From contig NZ_LQBQ01000012.1 in NCBI RefSeq assembly GCF_001507595.1, forward strand, positions 372,001 to 436,000: 64,000 nucleotides of DNA, given 5' to 3'. How positions within the stretch are numbered: position 1 is the stretch's first letter; each line of letters starts with the position of its first letter. Shown in pieces: positions 39,061-49,276 of this stretch. The notes below the pieces were generated by a model. That model was given only the letters and a program-made list of their open reading frames with translations, searched no databases and was not told the origin of the DNA. The position numbers were made by a program, and so were the translations under genes. Source of the stretch: Ruegeria marisrubri (GTDB lineage Bacteria > Pseudomonadota > Alphaproteobacteria > Rhodobacterales > Rhodobacteraceae).

Positions 39061-39969
39061 ATGGATCTGCCGCAAAACATCGACGCCGTGCAAGAGATGC
39101 TGGGCGCCCAGGGCTATGTCTGCGACCGTGCGCTTGCCACCGTCGTGTTCCTGGCGCTCAAGCTTGGCCGCCCACTGTTTCTCGAGGGTGAGGCCGGCGT
39201 CGGCAAGACCGAGATCGCCAAGGCGCTGGCGGCTGGCCTGAACCGTCGCCTGATCCGGCTGCAGTGTTACGAAGGTCTGGATGCGTCCTCGGCCGTCTAC
39301 GAATGGAACTTCCCGGCGCAAATGGTGGCGATCCGCACCGCCGAGGCGGCAGGCGGTTCCGACCGCAAGGCATTGCAAGAGGAACTCTTCAGCGGTGACT
39401 ACCTGATCCGCCGCCCGTTGCTGGAAGCGATGGAGCCTGACCCGCTCGGCCCGCCCGTGCTGCTGATCGACGAGCTCGACCGCACGGATGAACCCTTCGA
39501 GGCCTTCCTGCTCGAAGCCCTGTCCGATTTCCAGGTCACGATCCCCGAAATCGGCACCATCAAGGCCCCCGAGCCGCCCATCGTCATCCTGACCTCCAAC
39601 CGCACGCGCGAGGTGCACGACGCGCTCAAGCGCCGCTGCCTGTATCACTGGGTCGATTACCCGGATTTCGAGCGCGAGGTCGAGATCCTGCACGCCCGCG
39701 CTCCCGAGGCGGCGGAGACCCTCAGCCGCGAGATCGTGGCCTTCGTCCAGCAGTTGCGCACCGAGGATCTGTTCAAGAAACCCGGCGTCGCCGAAACCAT
39801 CGACTGGGCTAAGTGCCTGCTGGCGCTCGACGTGATCAACCTCAGCCCCGAGGTGATCGGCGACACGGTTGGCGCGATCCTGAAATACCAGGACGACATC
39901 CAGAAGCTTCAGGGCTCCGAGGCCAAGCGCATCCTCGATCAGGCCAGGGCATCGCTCGAGCCCGCCTGA
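39061..39969 (+). CDS. coxD: MoxR-family AAA ATPase, CoxD-like
   Basis: A 302-residue MoxR ATPase: Walker A LFLEGEAGVGKTEIAKALAAGL, Walker B PPVLLIDELDRTDEPFEAFLLEAL, sensor 1 IVILTSNRTREVHDALKRRCLYHWVDYP. CoxD-type MoxR proteins pair with a VWA protein (CoxE) and help mature the molybdenum site of CO dehydrogenase. The pairing is present here and coxSLM lies 5 kb downstream. A strong AGGAGGAAGAGAA site precedes the ATG. Confidence 0.85.
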   Translation: MDLPQNIDAVQEMLGAQGYVCDRALATVVFLALKLGRPLFLEGEAGVGKTEIAKALAAGLNRRLIRLQCYEGLDASSAVYEWNFPAQMVAIRTAEAAGGSDRKALQEELFSGDYLIRRPLLEAMEPDPLGPPVLLIDELDRTDEPFEAFLLEALSDFQVTIPEIGTIKAPEPPIVILTSNRTREVHDALKRRCLYHWVDYPDFEREVEILHARAPEAAETLSREIVAFVQQLRTEDLFKKPGVAETIDWAKCLLALDVINLSPEVIGDTVGAILKYQDDIQKLQGSEAKRILDQARASLEPA

Positions 39970-39971
39970 TG

Positions 39972-40019
39972 CTTCATCTTTTTCCAAATACTCCGGGGGT
40001 TTGGGGGCAGCGCCCCCAA
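39972..40019. repeat. Roseobacter intergenic repeat, copy 6
   Basis: Opposite orientation: CTTCATCTTTTTCCAAATAC, TCCGGGGG, then hairpin TTGGGGGC-AGC-GCCCCCAA. It lies between coxD and coxE in what looks like one operon. Confidence 0.8.
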
Positions 40020-40030
40020 TCGGCGTGACC

Positions 40031-41287
40031 ATGGCCGAACAACTCCCGCTCGATATCCCCGAAAACCCTAAGCTGGTGCAGAACATCACCCATTTCGCCC
40101 GCGCGCTGCGCAAGGCGGGCCTGCCGATCGGAACCGGCCGGGTGATCGACGCAATCCGCGCGGTCGAGGCGGCGGGGTTCACCGAGCGGCGCGATTTCTA
40201 CTGGACCCTGCACGCCTGTTTCGTCAGCCGCCCCGAGCATCGCACGGTCTTTGCCCAGATCTTCCGCCTCTACTGGCGCGATCCACGCTATCTCGAACAC
40301 ATGATGTCGATGATGCTGCCCGCCATCCGCGGCGTGCAGGAAGAACGCGCAGCGCAAGCCGGCGAAAAACGCGCGGCCGAGGCGCTGCTGGATGGCGTCG
40401 AGCGTGACCTGCCCGAGTTCGAGGAACAGGAGGAAGGCTCCGAGATCGAGGTGGACGCCTCGCTCACCGCCTCGACCGAGGAACGGCTGCGCTCGCTGGA
40501 TTTCGAACAGATGAGCACCGAAGAGATGGCGCAGGCCAAACGGATGCTCGTGCGGCTGTCTCTGCCGGTCAAGCCGATTCCGTCACGCCGGGGGCAGGCC
40601 AGCCATCTTGGGCTTCGTATCGACCGCGCCAGGACGCTGCGCAACGCCATGCGCCAGGGGGGAGAACTGCGCGACATTGCGCGAATGCAGCCCCGCCCGC
40701 GCTGGCCCAACCTGGTGGTGCTCTGCGACATTTCGGGTTCGATGAGCCAGTATAGCCGGGTGATCCTGCATTTCCTGCACGCCGTTTCCAACGCCAAGGG
40801 GGCCGGCTGGGCCAAGGTGCACGCCTTTACCTTCGGCACGCGGCTCACCAACATCACCCGCCACCTGCATCAGCGCGACGTGGACGCGGCGCTGGCCGCC
40901 GCCGGGGCCGAGGCGCAGGACTGGGAAGGCGGCACCCGGATCGGTGAGTGCCTGCACGAGTTCAACCGCGACTGGTCGCGCCGGGTCATGGGGCAGGGGG
41001 CGGTGGTGCTTCTGATCACCGACGGGCTGGACCGTGGCGACCCTGACCGATTGGCGCACGAGATGGAGCGGCTGCACCTCTCTTCGCGCCGCCTGATCTG
41101 GCTCAACCCGCTGCTGCGATGGGACGGTTTCGCGCCCAAGGCGCGCGGGGTCGCGGCGATGCTGCCGCATGTGGACAGTTTCCGCGCGGGTCATTCGATC
41201 GCGTCGCTCGAGGAACTGGCCGAGGCAATCTCGCGTCCCGACGACGTGGGCGAGAAAGCACGACTGATCGCCGCGCTTTCCGCCTGA
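40031..41287 (+). CDS. coxE: VWA-domain protein, CoxE-like
   Basis: A 418-residue protein. A C-terminal von Willebrand A domain has a MIDAS motif at Asp233 (LCDISGSMSQYS, DxSxS), followed by FTFGTRLTNITRHL and VLLITDGLDRGD. The N-terminal half is the CoxE/DUF58-like region with charged helices (ERDLPEFEEQEEGSEIEVDASL). With the MoxR ATPase upstream it makes the MoxR-VWA pair used in metalloenzyme maturation. It ends three bases from the convergent secreted protein gene. Confidence 0.85.
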   Translation: MAEQLPLDIPENPKLVQNITHFARALRKAGLPIGTGRVIDAIRAVEAAGFTERRDFYWTLHACFVSRPEHRTVFAQIFRLYWRDPRYLEHMMSMMLPAIRGVQEERAAQAGEKRAAEALLDGVERDLPEFEEQEEGSEIEVDASLTASTEERLRSLDFEQMSTEEMAQAKRMLVRLSLPVKPIPSRRGQASHLGLRIDRARTLRNAMRQGGELRDIARMQPRPRWPNLVVLCDISGSMSQYSRVILHFLHAVSNAKGAGWAKVHAFTFGTRLTNITRHLHQRDVDAALAAAGAEAQDWEGGTRIGECLHEFNRDWSRRVMGQGAVVLLITDGLDRGDPDRLAHEMERLHLSSRRLIWLNPLLRWDGFAPKARGVAAMLPHVDSFRAGHSIASLEELAEAISRPDDVGEKARLIAALSA

Positions 41288-41290
41288 AGG

Positions 41291-41794
41291 TCACTGAGTC
41301 TGCTTGGCGTTGCACTCGCGGGCCATCTCGATGGCCTTCTTGGTGCCGGTCAGATCGACGGTGAAACCAAAGGATTTTTCGGGGAATACGGCCATCACCT
41401 TTTCATTGGCAATGGCATCGACGAAGTCGGGATCGTCGGTCAGGACATAGCCGCCGGAATAACCCTTGGTGATGTTGCCGCGCATGCCGGTCGCTTCGCC
41501 CACGAACAGCTTGTCGCCCAGCATGATGCCGACGCCCTCGGTGTCGCCCTTCTTGATGTCGGTCTCGGCCTTGGTGAACACGCCCACATAGGCCACGCCG
41601 CGATCCTTTGTCAGGCCCATCTGGACCACGTTTTCGGCGCCATCGACGGCCTCGATCAGGCAGGACTTCTTGTCCTGATCCACATAGACCTTCCAACCAT
41701 CGACCTCGCCATAGCGCAGAAAATTGTCCGCCCATGCGGAAGTCGAAGCAAGCAGTCCGAGGGTTGTTGTCCCAATTGCAAGAAAGCGTTTCAA
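41291..41794 (-). CDS. Predicted periplasmic protein of unknown function
   Basis: A 167-residue protein with a Sec signal peptide (MKRFLAIGTTTLGLLASTSAWA, cleavage before DNFLRYGEVDGW). The start is TTG at 41794, supported by AGGAG eight bases upstream; the next in-frame ATG upstream gives a poor N-terminus. The mature part (WKVYVDQDKKSCLIEAV...GVAYVGVFTKAETDIKKGDTEGVGIMLGDKLFVGEATG) resembles small invasion-associated-locus-B-like roseobacter periplasmic proteins, without a firm match. It is divergent from the YeeE pair, so a shared regulatory region is likely. Confidence 0.7.
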   Translation of the reverse strand: MKRFLAIGTTTLGLLASTSAWADNFLRYGEVDGWKVYVDQDKKSCLIEAVDGAENVVQMGLTKDRGVAYVGVFTKAETDIKKGDTEGVGIMLGDKLFVGEATGMRGNITKGYSGGYVLTDDPDFVDAIANEKVMAVFPEKSFGFTVDLTGTKKAIEMARECNAKQTQ

Positions 41795-41937
41795 ATCCCT
41801 GTCTCCTTTCTGAAAATGCACAGTCCGGCCAAATCGATCCATCCAAAGCCCGAATGTTTCGCAAATCCGGCCGACCGCGCGCGCAGGCTACAGCCGTGCC
41901 TCGGGGATAACAACGCCCGAAAATCCGCGCCCCCAGT

Positions 41938-41951
41938 TTGATCTGGATCAT
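41938..41951. promoter_or_regulatory. Candidate FNR/FnrL box
   Basis: TTGAT-CTGG-ATCAT differs by one base from the FNR consensus TTGAT-N4-ATCAA. It lies in the divergent region before the YeeE/YedE genes, 22 bp before the palindrome at 41973. Confidence 0.45.
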
Positions 41952-41972
41952 GCCGAAATGAGAACGCATAAT

Positions 41973-41985
41973 ATATTCGGAATAT
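41973..41985. promoter_or_regulatory. Palindromic operator before the YeeE/YedE pair
   Basis: Perfect palindrome ATATTC-G-GAATAT overlapping an AT-rich -10-like stretch (CATAATAT), 15 bp before the yeeE start. ATTC...GAAT half sites are used by persulfide-sensing ArsR-type repressors (BigR/SqrR); the spacing here is tighter than the published SqrR form, so the regulator is a guess. Confidence 0.5.
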
Positions 41986-41999
41986 GAAATGCAATCTGC

Positions 42000-42566
42000 A
42001 TGAAAGGAATCGCCATGCCCTTGAACTGGAAAACCGGGGGGCTTTTGCTGGGACTGGTGTTCTTTGCTGCCGTCCTGCTGGTCAAGCCCATCGGCGTCTC
42101 GACGCAGTTCGTCATCCTCGACGGCATCATCGCCGACGCCGTCAATCCCGAACTCGTCACCCAGACCGACGAAGGCTATACCTCGACCAACGCCTACCTG
42201 GCGAAGTCGGGCGGCAAATACGCCAAGTCGGTCGCCAACCCGCTGAACTATTCCTTCGTCTTCGTGATCGCCATGATGATCGGCGGCTTCGTGTCGGCCA
42301 TGGCCCGCGGCGGCATCCCGCGCGAGGACCGCAGCGTGCCCGCCCTGTGGCGCGCCAATTTCGGGGGCAGCCCGGCCAAGCGCTACGCCGCGGCCTTCCT
42401 CGGCGGGTTCATCGTGCTCTACGGCGCGCGCCTGGCCGGGGGCTGCACCTCGGGCCACATGATGTCGGGGATGATGCAGACCGCGCTGAGCGGCTACATC
42501 TTCGCCGCCGGCGCCTTCCTTGCCGCCATTCCCGTCTCGATGATGATGTTCAAAAAGGAGGCCTGA
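42000..42566 (+). CDS. YeeE/YedE family sulfur transporter, subunit 1
   Basis: A 188-residue membrane protein with about four to five helices and the DUF395/YeeE-YedE signature: GGFIVLYGARLAGGCTSGHMMSGMMQTALSGYIFAAGAFLAA, with the conserved Cys in GGCTSGH. YeeE-type proteins pass thiosulfate or other sulfane sulfur across the inner membrane through such cysteines. The first 30 residues carry a membrane helix. The next gene begins three bases after the stop and encodes the partner half. Confidence 0.85.
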   Translation: MKGIAMPLNWKTGGLLLGLVFFAAVLLVKPIGVSTQFVILDGIIADAVNPELVTQTDEGYTSTNAYLAKSGGKYAKSVANPLNYSFVFVIAMMIGGFVSAMARGGIPREDRSVPALWRANFGGSPAKRYAAAFLGGFIVLYGARLAGGCTSGHMMSGMMQTALSGYIFAAGAFLAAIPVSMMMFKKEA

Positions 42567-42569
42567 CCC

Positions 42570-43160
42570 ATGACCTCGATTCTTCTCGCATTGGTGATCG
42601 GTGCCGCCTTTGGGGCTGTTCTTGACCGGGTAGGGGCCTCGAACCCGACCATCATCAACAAGATGCTCAACCTGACCGACCTGAGCCTGGCCAAGGCGAT
42701 CCTGCTGGCCATCGGCACCGGCTCGGTCCTGATGTTCGGCGGCCAGATGCTGGGCCTTGTCGATGTTGGCCACATGTCGGTGAAAACCGCCTATGTGGGC
42801 GTGTTCATCGGCGGCCTGCTGCTGGGCGCCGGATGGGCCATCGCGGGCTACTGCCCCGGCACCGGCGTCGTGGCGGCGGCTTCGGGCCGCAAGGATGCGT
42901 TGTTCTTCATCGCGGGCGGCCTGCTTGGGGCGGCGGCCTACATGGTCACCTATCCCTCGTGGAAAGCCTCGGGCCTGCTCGACAAGATCGCCGGCGGCAA
43001 GGTGACCCTGGGCACCATCCCCGGCGCCAAATACGAAGGTCTGACCGCCCTGCCGGGTGACATCCTTGGCATCGTGCTGGGGCTGGCCTTCATCGCGGTC
43101 GCCTTTGCCCTGCCGGAACGTCTGGTCGGACAACCCGCGCAGGCGCAACCGGCGGAGTAA
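42570..43160 (+). CDS. YeeE/YedE family sulfur transporter, subunit 2
   Basis: A 196-residue membrane protein, second half of the split YeeE pair: FGGQMLGLVDVGHMSVKTAYVGVFIGGLLLGAGWAIAGYCPGTGVVAAASGRKDALFFIAGGLLGAAAYM, with the conserved Cys in GYCPGTG. Together with the preceding protein it reproduces the two-domain layout of full-length YeeE. Its place between cox accessory genes suggests sulfur supply, possibly for the molybdenum cofactor or for general sulfur use. An intrinsic terminator follows. Confidence 0.85.
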   Translation: MTSILLALVIGAAFGAVLDRVGASNPTIINKMLNLTDLSLAKAILLAIGTGSVLMFGGQMLGLVDVGHMSVKTAYVGVFIGGLLLGAGWAIAGYCPGTGVVAAASGRKDALFFIAGGLLGAAAYMVTYPSWKASGLLDKIAGGKVTLGTIPGAKYEGLTALPGDILGIVLGLAFIAVAFALPERLVGQPAQAQPAE

Positions 43161-43216
43161 TCCGCGATCCACAAGTTTCGCGTGGCGTTTCGCGCTATCA
43201 TTCCCCGCCACGCGTC

Positions 43217-43253
43217 GCGGCCCGGCGTTTCGTGTTCCCGCCGGGCCGCTTTT
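43217..43253 (+). terminator. Terminator after the YeeE/YedE pair
   Basis: Ten-base arms GCGGCCCGGC / GCCGGGCCGC separated by 13 bases, then TTTTC. Confidence 0.75.
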
Positions 43254-43302
43254 CATTGCGTGAAACCTCCCTATGTTGGTGCCTGTCACCCGGGAGGCTT
43301 CG

Positions 43303-44267
<965 letters not shown>

Positions 44268-44271
<4 letters not shown>

Positions 44272-45284
44272 GGTTCGGCCCCGTCCCCCTCTCCGACGCC
44301 GAGGGCGCGATCCTTGCGCATTCGGTCAAGGCCGGATCGCGCAAGCTGCGCAAGGGCATGACCTTGCAGGCCGAGCATCTCGAGCTGCTGGCCGATGCGG
44401 GCATCCCCGAGGTGATCGTCGCCCGGATGGAGCCGGGGGACTGCCACGAGGACGAGGCCGCCCGCCTGCTGGCCCGGGCACTGGTGCCCGATCCTGCAGC
44501 CGCCAACCTGCGCGTGACCGAGCCCTTCACCGGCCGGGTCAACATCCTGGCGGATGGCCCCGGCGTGGTGGAACTCGATGTCGCCGCCATCGAGCGGTTC
44601 AACCAGGTGCATCCGATGATCACCGTCGCCACCGTCCCGCAATATCAGCAGATGGGCGAAGGCGGCATGGTGGCGACGATCAAGGTGATCTCCTACGCCG
44701 TTCCGCGCGCCGATGTGGATCGGGCCTCGGAAGCGGCCCGGGGCGCGATCCGGCTGCTGCCCGCCCGCCATGCCACGGCGGGGCTCGTCGTCACCGAGAT
44801 CCCCGGCGGCCCGTCGAACGACAAGGGCATCGCCGCCATTCGCGGCCGGGTCGAGGCGCTGGGCATGGAACTGGCCGACACCCGCATCGTGCCGCACCGG
44901 ACCGGCGAACTGGCCGAGGCGATTGCCGAGGTCAAAGGCGACCTGGTGATGATCCTGACTGGCTCGGCCACGTCGGACCCCGATGACGTCGGCCCCAGCG
45001 CCGTGCGTCAGGCCGGGGGCCGCGTGGACCGGTTCGGGATGCCCGTCGATCCCGGCAATCTGCTGTTCCTCGGGCAGGTCGGCGAACGCCCGGTCATCGG
45101 CCTGCCCGGTTGCGCGCGCTCTCCGGCGCTCAACGGTGCCGACTGGGTTCTGTCCCGCGTGGCCTGCGGTGTCGAGACCACAGGCGCGGACATCGCGGCG
45201 ATGGGTGTGGGCGGTCTGCTCAAGGAAATCCCGACCCGGCCGCAGCCGCGCGCGGGCAAATCGCGCAGCCGTTCCATTTCGTAG
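44268..45284 (+). CDS. Molybdopterin-binding protein (MoeA/MogA-like domain)
   Basis: A 338-residue protein. The start MRFGPVPLSDAEGAILAHSVKAGSRKLRKGMTLQAEHLELLADAGIPEVIVARMEPGD matches proteins in molybdenum hydroxylase clusters; the C-terminal half is a MoCF_biosynth-like domain (LVMILTGSATSDPDDVGPSAVRQAGGRVDRFGMPVDPGNLLFLG...VIGLPGCARSPALNGADWVL). Related proteins in other alphaproteobacteria often carry a fused MobA-like nucleotidyltransferase domain; none is present here. Likely role: molybdenum cofactor handling for CoxL. Translationally coupled to xdhC. Confidence 0.8.
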
Positions 45285-45297
45285 CCGGGGAAACAAG

Positions 45298-45313
45298 TTA
45301 GACCTTAGTCTAA
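45298..45313. promoter_or_regulatory. Candidate operator before coxSLM
   Basis: Perfect inverted repeat TTAGAC-CTTA-GTCTAA, 81 bp before the coxS start and 13 bp after the preceding stop. It is AT-rich against its surroundings. TTAG-type repeats are seen for MarR and LysR regulators, but none is encoded next to it. Confidence 0.5.
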
Positions 45314-45394
45314 TCTTCGAAGAAACCTGTTCTCAAACGAGAGTCGCCATGCTTAACTCCCTCCCGAGGGAAGAAAACCAAAAGGGAGGATCTC

Positions 45395-45880
<486 letters not shown>

Positions 45881-45965
45881 TGCCGCATGGGCGCGCAGAC
45901 GGTGCGCCCGGGGCCTGATGTAGGGTGCGTGCCTGCACGCATTTCCAATGGGAGGAGAACAAGCA

Positions 45966-48329
45966 ATGCCCAAAGACAGTGGCATCGGAGCCAGTTCCAA
46001 GCGCCGCGAGGACGTGCGCTTTCTGACCGGAGCGGGCAATTATACGGACGACATCAACATTCATGGTCAGGCGTATGTCTATTTCCTGAGATCCGACATC
46101 GCGCATGGCCGGATCAACAGCATCGACACCGCGGATGCCGAGGCCATGCCCGGCGTGGTCCGCGTGTTCACCGGTGCGGATTTCGAAGGCGTGGGCGGCA
46201 TGCCCTGCGGCTGGCAGGTGACCGACCGCCACGGCCAGCCCATGCAGGAACCGCCGCATCCGATCCTGGCCCAGGGCAAGGTGCGCCATGTGGGCGACCC
46301 GATCGCCGCCGTGGTGGCCGACAGCCTCGAACAGGCCCGCGACGCCGCCGAGGCCATCGCCTTCGATATCGAGGAACTGCCGGCGGTCGTCGACATGAGA
46401 GAGGCCGCCAAGGGCGGGGCCACCAAGGTTCACGACGACCTGACCTCGAACATCTGCTACGACTGGGTGCTGGGCGAAACCGACGACGCCAAGGTTGACG
46501 AGGTGTTCCAAAACGCGGCCCACGTCACCACGCTGGAGCTGACCAACAACCGTCTGGTCGCCAACCCGATGGAGCCGCGCGTCTGCGTGGCCGAATACAG
46601 CCGGGGCACCGACGAATACACGCTCTATACCACCTCACAGAACCCGCATGTGATCCGGCTGCTGATGTGCGCCTTCGTCCTCGGCCTGCCCGAGCACAAG
46701 GTCCGCGTCGTGGCGCCGGACGTGGGGGGCGGCTTTGGCACCAAGATCTTCCACTATGCCGAAGAGGCGTTCTGCACCTTCGCCGCCAAGGCCTGCAACC
46801 GGCCGGTGAAATGGACCGCCAGCCGCAGCGAGGCCTTCATGTCCGACGCGCAGGGCCGGGACCACGTGACCAAGATCGAACTGGCGCTGGATTCCGACAA
46901 CAACTTCGTCGGGCTGCGGACCGATACGCTCGCCAACATGGGTGCGTATCTGTCGACGTTTTCGAGCTCGGTTCCGACCTGGCTGCACGGTACGCTGATG
47001 GCCGGCAACTACAAGACGCCGGTGATCCAGGTGAACGTGAAGGCGATCTTCACCAACACCGTGCCGGTCGATGCCTATCGCGGCGCCGGGCGGCCCGAGG
47101 CGACCTTCCAGCTAGAGCGCGTCATCGACAAGGCCGCGCGCGAGTTGGGCGTCGATCCGATCAAGCTGCGCCGCCAGAACTTCATCACCGAGTTCCCCTA
47201 TGACACGCCGGTCGCGCTGACCTATGACACCGGCGACTACAACGGCACGATGGACAAGCTGGAGGCCGCGGCGGACATCGCCGGCTTCCCGGCTCGGCGC
47301 GCGGAAAGCGAGGCCAGGGGCAAGCTGCGCGGTCTGGGCGTGAACTGCTACATCGAGGCCTGCGGCATCGCGCCATCGAACATCGTCGGCATGCTGGGCG
47401 CGCGCGCTGGGCTTTACGATGCCGCGACGGTGCGGGTGAACGCCACCGGCACGATCAGCGTCATGGTCGGGGCCCACAGCCACGGGCAGGGGCACGAGAC
47501 CGCCTTCCCGCAGGTGGTGGCCGAGATGATCGGCATCGACGAATCGATGGTCGAGATCGTGCATGGCGACACCTCCAAGATCCCCTTCGGCATGGGCACC
47601 TATGGCTCGCGCTCGCTGGCGGTCTGCGGCTCGGCCATGGTCCGCGCCACCGAGAAGATCATCAACAAGGCCAAGAAGATCGCGGCACACCTGCTGGAAG
47701 CCTCCGAGGCGGATATCGAGCTGAAGGACGGCCAGTTCACCGTGGCCGGCACCGACAAGTCGGTGGCCTGGGGGGATGTCACCCTGACGGCCTATGTGCC
47801 GCACAACTTCCCGCTCGAGGATATCGAGCCGGGGCTGGAGGAGACCGCCTTCTACGATCCGGCGAACTTCACCTTCCCGGCAGGCGCCTATGCCTGCGAG
47901 GTCGAGGTCGACCCCGAAACCGGCAAGGTGACGATCGAGCGCTTCACGGCGGCGGACGACTTCGGCAACATCGTCAACCCGATGATCGTCGACGGCCAGG
48001 TGCATGGCGGCATCGGTCAGGGCATCGGCCAGGCGCTGCTGGAAAACTGCGTCTATGACGAGAACGGCCAGTTGCTGAGCGCATCCTACATGGACTATGC
48101 GATGCCGCGCGCCGATGACGTGCCGTTCTACACCGTGGACCATTCCAGCCAGACGCCCTGCACCCACAACCCGCTGGGCGTGAAGGGCTGTGGCGAGGCC
48201 GGGGCGATCGGGTCTCCGCCGGCGGTGGTCAACGCGGTCATCGATGCGCTGCAGTCGGGCGGCAAGACTGTCGATCACATCGACATGCCGGTCAGCCCAT
48301 CGCGCGTCTGGGCGGCGATGAACGGATAA
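45966..48329 (+). CDS. coxL: Form II CO dehydrogenase-like molybdenum large subunit
   Basis: A 787-residue molybdopterin-cytosine-dinucleotide hydroxylase subunit. The active-site loop at residues 370-376 is AYRGAGR, the form II (BMS-type) signature, in place of the AYxCSFR of true form I CO dehydrogenases; the cysteine that binds copper in form I is therefore missing. The general base is Glu744 in VKGCGEAGAIGSPPAV. VAPDVGGGFGTKIFHYAEE and GAHSHGQGHETAFPQ are cofactor-binding motifs. Physiological substrate of form II is uncertain. Start MPKDSGIGASSKRRED at 45966, after GGGAGGAGAAC. Confidence 0.9.
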   Translation: MPKDSGIGASSKRREDVRFLTGAGNYTDDINIHGQAYVYFLRSDIAHGRINSIDTADAEAMPGVVRVFTGADFEGVGGMPCGWQVTDRHGQPMQEPPHPILAQGKVRHVGDPIAAVVADSLEQARDAAEAIAFDIEELPAVVDMREAAKGGATKVHDDLTSNICYDWVLGETDDAKVDEVFQNAAHVTTLELTNNRLVANPMEPRVCVAEYSRGTDEYTLYTTSQNPHVIRLLMCAFVLGLPEHKVRVVAPDVGGGFGTKIFHYAEEAFCTFAAKACNRPVKWTASRSEAFMSDAQGRDHVTKIELALDSDNNFVGLRTDTLANMGAYLSTFSSSVPTWLHGTLMAGNYKTPVIQVNVKAIFTNTVPVDAYRGAGRPEATFQLERVIDKAARELGVDPIKLRRQNFITEFPYDTPVALTYDTGDYNGTMDKLEAAADIAGFPARRAESEARGKLRGLGVNCYIEACGIAPSNIVGMLGARAGLYDAATVRVNATGTISVMVGAHSHGQGHETAFPQVVAEMIGIDESMVEIVHGDTSKIPFGMGTYGSRSLAVCGSAMVRATEKIINKAKKIAAHLLEASEADIELKDGQFTVAGTDKSVAWGDVTLTAYVPHNFPLEDIEPGLEETAFYDPANFTFPAGAYACEVEVDPETGKVTIERFTAADDFGNIVNPMIVDGQVHGGIGQGIGQALLENCVYDENGQLLSASYMDYAMPRADDVPFYTVDHSSQTPCTHNPLGVKGCGEAGAIGSPPAVVNAVIDALQSGGKTVDHIDMPVSPSRVWAAMNG

Positions 48330-48344
48330 GCGGATGGTGCGGGA

Positions 48345-48391
48345 CCGGGGGCCAGCCCCCGGACCCCCGGGATATTTTCAGCCAGATGAAG
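48345..48391. repeat. Roseobacter intergenic repeat, copy 7
   Basis: Hairpin CCGGGGGC-CA-GCCCCCGG followed by ACCCCCGGGATATTTTCAGC and CAGATGAAG, the GGGATATTT...CCAGATGAAG variant. It lies between coxL and coxM, inside the operon. Confidence 0.8.
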
Positions 48392-48424
48392 AGCGGATCG
48401 GAGCTCTTCGGAAAGGAAAGCGAA

Positions 48425-49216
48425 ATGTACAGTTTCGAGTTTGAAAAGCCCTCGACGATCGCGGAAGCGGTTGCCGCACTCGGTGCGGAAGAGGCGCAGG
48501 CGTTGGGTGGCGGGCAAACCCTGATCCCGACGCTGAAACAGCGGCTGGCGGCACCGGCCAAGCTGGTCAGCCTGAGCGGCATCGCCGAGTTGAAAGGCGT
48601 GTGTGTCGAAGATGACGGAGCACTGGCCATCGGTGGTGGCACGACCCATGCCACCGTGGCGCGCGAGGCGGCGGACAAGTATCCGGCGCTTGCCGATCTG
48701 GCCAGTCATATCGGCGATCCGGCGGTGCGCAATCGCGGCACGATCGGTGGCTCGCTGGCCAACAACGATCCGTCGGCCTGCTATCCTGCGGCCGTGCTGG
48801 CCTCGGGTGCCACGATCCGCACGAATTCTCGGGATATCGCGGCCGACGATTTCTTTCAGGGCATGTTCACCACGGCTCTGGCGGATGGCGAGATCATCAC
48901 CTCGGTCCGGTTCCCGGTGCCGCAGGCGGCGAATTACCAGAAGTTCCTGCAGCCGGCATCGCGCTTTGCCCTTGTCGGGGTATTCGTCGCCAGGTTTGCC
49001 GATGGGGTGCGTGTCGCGGTGACGGGGGCCTCGGAAGATGGCGTGTTCCGCTGGACCGAGGCCGAGCAGGCGCTGAGCGCGGATTTCCGGCCTGACGCGG
49101 TCAAGGACCTGAAGGTCGATCCGTCTGGCATGATCGGCGATCTGCATGGCAGCAAGGAGTATCGCGCCCATCTCGTCGGTGTCATGACGCGCCGGGCGGT
49201 TGCAGCGGCAGGCTGA
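48425..49216 (+). CDS. coxM: CO dehydrogenase-like FAD (medium) subunit
   Basis: A 263-residue flavoprotein subunit. FAD-binding motifs: ALGGGQTLIPTLKQRLAAPAKLV and IGDPAVRNRGTIGGSLANNDPSACYPAAVLA, typical of the vanillyl-alcohol-oxidase fold in molybdenum hydroxylases. It passes electrons from the iron-sulfur subunit to the acceptor. The ATG at 48425 (MYSFEFEKPSTIAEAVAAL) follows GGAAAGGAAAGCGAA. It is separated from coxL by a repeat and ends at a bidirectional hairpin before the convergent RpiR gene. Confidence 0.95.
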   Translation: MYSFEFEKPSTIAEAVAALGAEEAQALGGGQTLIPTLKQRLAAPAKLVSLSGIAELKGVCVEDDGALAIGGGTTHATVAREAADKYPALADLASHIGDPAVRNRGTIGGSLANNDPSACYPAAVLASGATIRTNSRDIAADDFFQGMFTTALADGEIITSVRFPVPQAANYQKFLQPASRFALVGVFVARFADGVRVAVTGASEDGVFRWTEAEQALSADFRPDAVKDLKVDPSGMIGDLHGSKEYRAHLVGVMTRRAVAAAG

Positions 49217-49240
49217 TCCGGGTTTCTTCGCTGAACAGGG

Positions 49241-49270
49241 CCCCCGTTGAACGGCGGGGGTCTATTTCTT
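49241..49270. terminator. Terminator between coxM and the RpiR regulator
   Basis: CCCCCGTT...GGCGGGGG hairpin with one bulge, followed on the plus strand by TCTATTTCTT. It is placed between two convergent genes. Confidence 0.65.
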
Positions 49271-49276
49271 GTCGGT

